From JANMOK01 sp031415055 (GTDB taxonomy: Bacteria > Pseudomonadota > Alphaproteobacteria > Rhodobacterales > Rhodobacteraceae), in the NCBI GenBank assembly GCA_031415055.1, contig JANOQZ010000022.1:1-39981 (forward strand): a stretch of DNA of 39,981 bases, in the 5' to 3' direction. Below the pieces are notes generated by a model. The model searched no databases. It was not told where the DNA came from and saw only the letters and a list, made by a program, of their open reading frames with translations. This document shows, piece after piece, positions 39,908 through 39,981 of this stretch; position 1 is the first letter of the stretch, and every line of letters begins with the position of its first letter. The position numbers were made by a program, and so were the translations under genes.

Positions 39908-39981
39908 ACATTTGGCACGATGAGACGCAAATGTGGGTTCCACGACGGATCTGGTAAGAAATTGAAAAATGCCTGCAGTTT
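39908..39981 (+). other. Window end, no gene recognised
   Basis: The 74 bases after allA contain an ATG at 39923 whose frame is open to the window edge (MRRKCGFHDGSGKK...), but there is no ribosome-binding site and no recognisable start of a protein. Nothing can be called. Confidence 0.3.

Noticed and set aside
39923..39981. Start of a further gene after allA
   Set aside because: Only 19 open codons, no ribosome-binding site and no recognisable sequence.

Overview
This window looks like chromosomal DNA of a Rhodobacterales-type alphaproteobacterium. It carries a moderately GC-rich, densely packed set of core genes: fdxA-carD, pcm-tolC followed by a small polar-type protein, a DUF1127 gene divergent from a LysR gene, cobS/cobT, valS and a ureide operon. 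The assignment rests on recognised protein families and gene order only; no species can be named. No prophage, CRISPR array, rRNA or classical insertion sequence was seen. There is one tRNA, Cys(GCA).

Layout. 1-1.2 kb: a minus-strand operon of an EF-hand calcium-binding protein, an ECF sigma factor and the start of a third gene (probable anti-sigma). 1.4-2.6 kb: a DUF983 membrane protein, rpmG (L33, too short for most ORF cutoffs) and an acetyltransferase. 2.7-7.4 kb: a Bax-inhibitor-1 membrane protein, an FtsX-type ABC permease plus its ATPase, and divergent tesA. 7.3-12.4 kb: DUF1127/LysR, typA, a helix-turn-helix regulator behind a textbook sigma-54/IHF regulatory region, hisN, and a small GIY-YIG gene bracketed by two inverted pairs of 24-bp palindromes. 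12.4-18.8 kb: a lysophospholipase-like hydrolase with an SCP2 protein (minus), then TPR protein, Suv3-like helicase, S4 protein, fdxA and carD (plus). 18.8-28 kb: cobS and cobT, a FAH-fold dehydratase-like enzyme, a TauE/SafE permease, tRNA-Cys, pcm, tolC, a small conserved protein, then cobQ and a DUF2235 hydrolase (minus). 28-33 kb: an orphan form II CoxL-like molybdenum hydroxylase subunit, an ornithine-decarboxylase-type enzyme divergent from an Lrp regulator, and a FkbM-like methyltransferase. 33-36 kb: valS with an atypical internal segment, followed by three hairpins. 36-39.9 kb: a small membrane protein, a HisC-like aminotransferase, puuE, alc and allA.

How the genes work together. 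The last four genes make a coherent ureide pathway: PuuE opens allantoin to allantoate, Alc gives ureidoglycolate plus urea, and AllA gives glyoxylate plus urea. The aminotransferase, which overlaps puuE, is the unexplained member. cobS, cobT and cobQ all serve late cobalamin synthesis but lie in three separate transcription units. fdxA/carD, typA, valS, rpmG, tolC and pcm are housekeeping genes.

The points most worth a second look are the palindrome-flanked GIY-YIG cassette (11970-12434), the sigma-54/IHF/palindrome region before the HTH regulator (10512-10685), the compositionally odd insert in valS (34382-34645 and just beyond), the hairpin covering the hisN ribosome-binding site, and a pair of related dispersed palindromes at 21959 and 38335.
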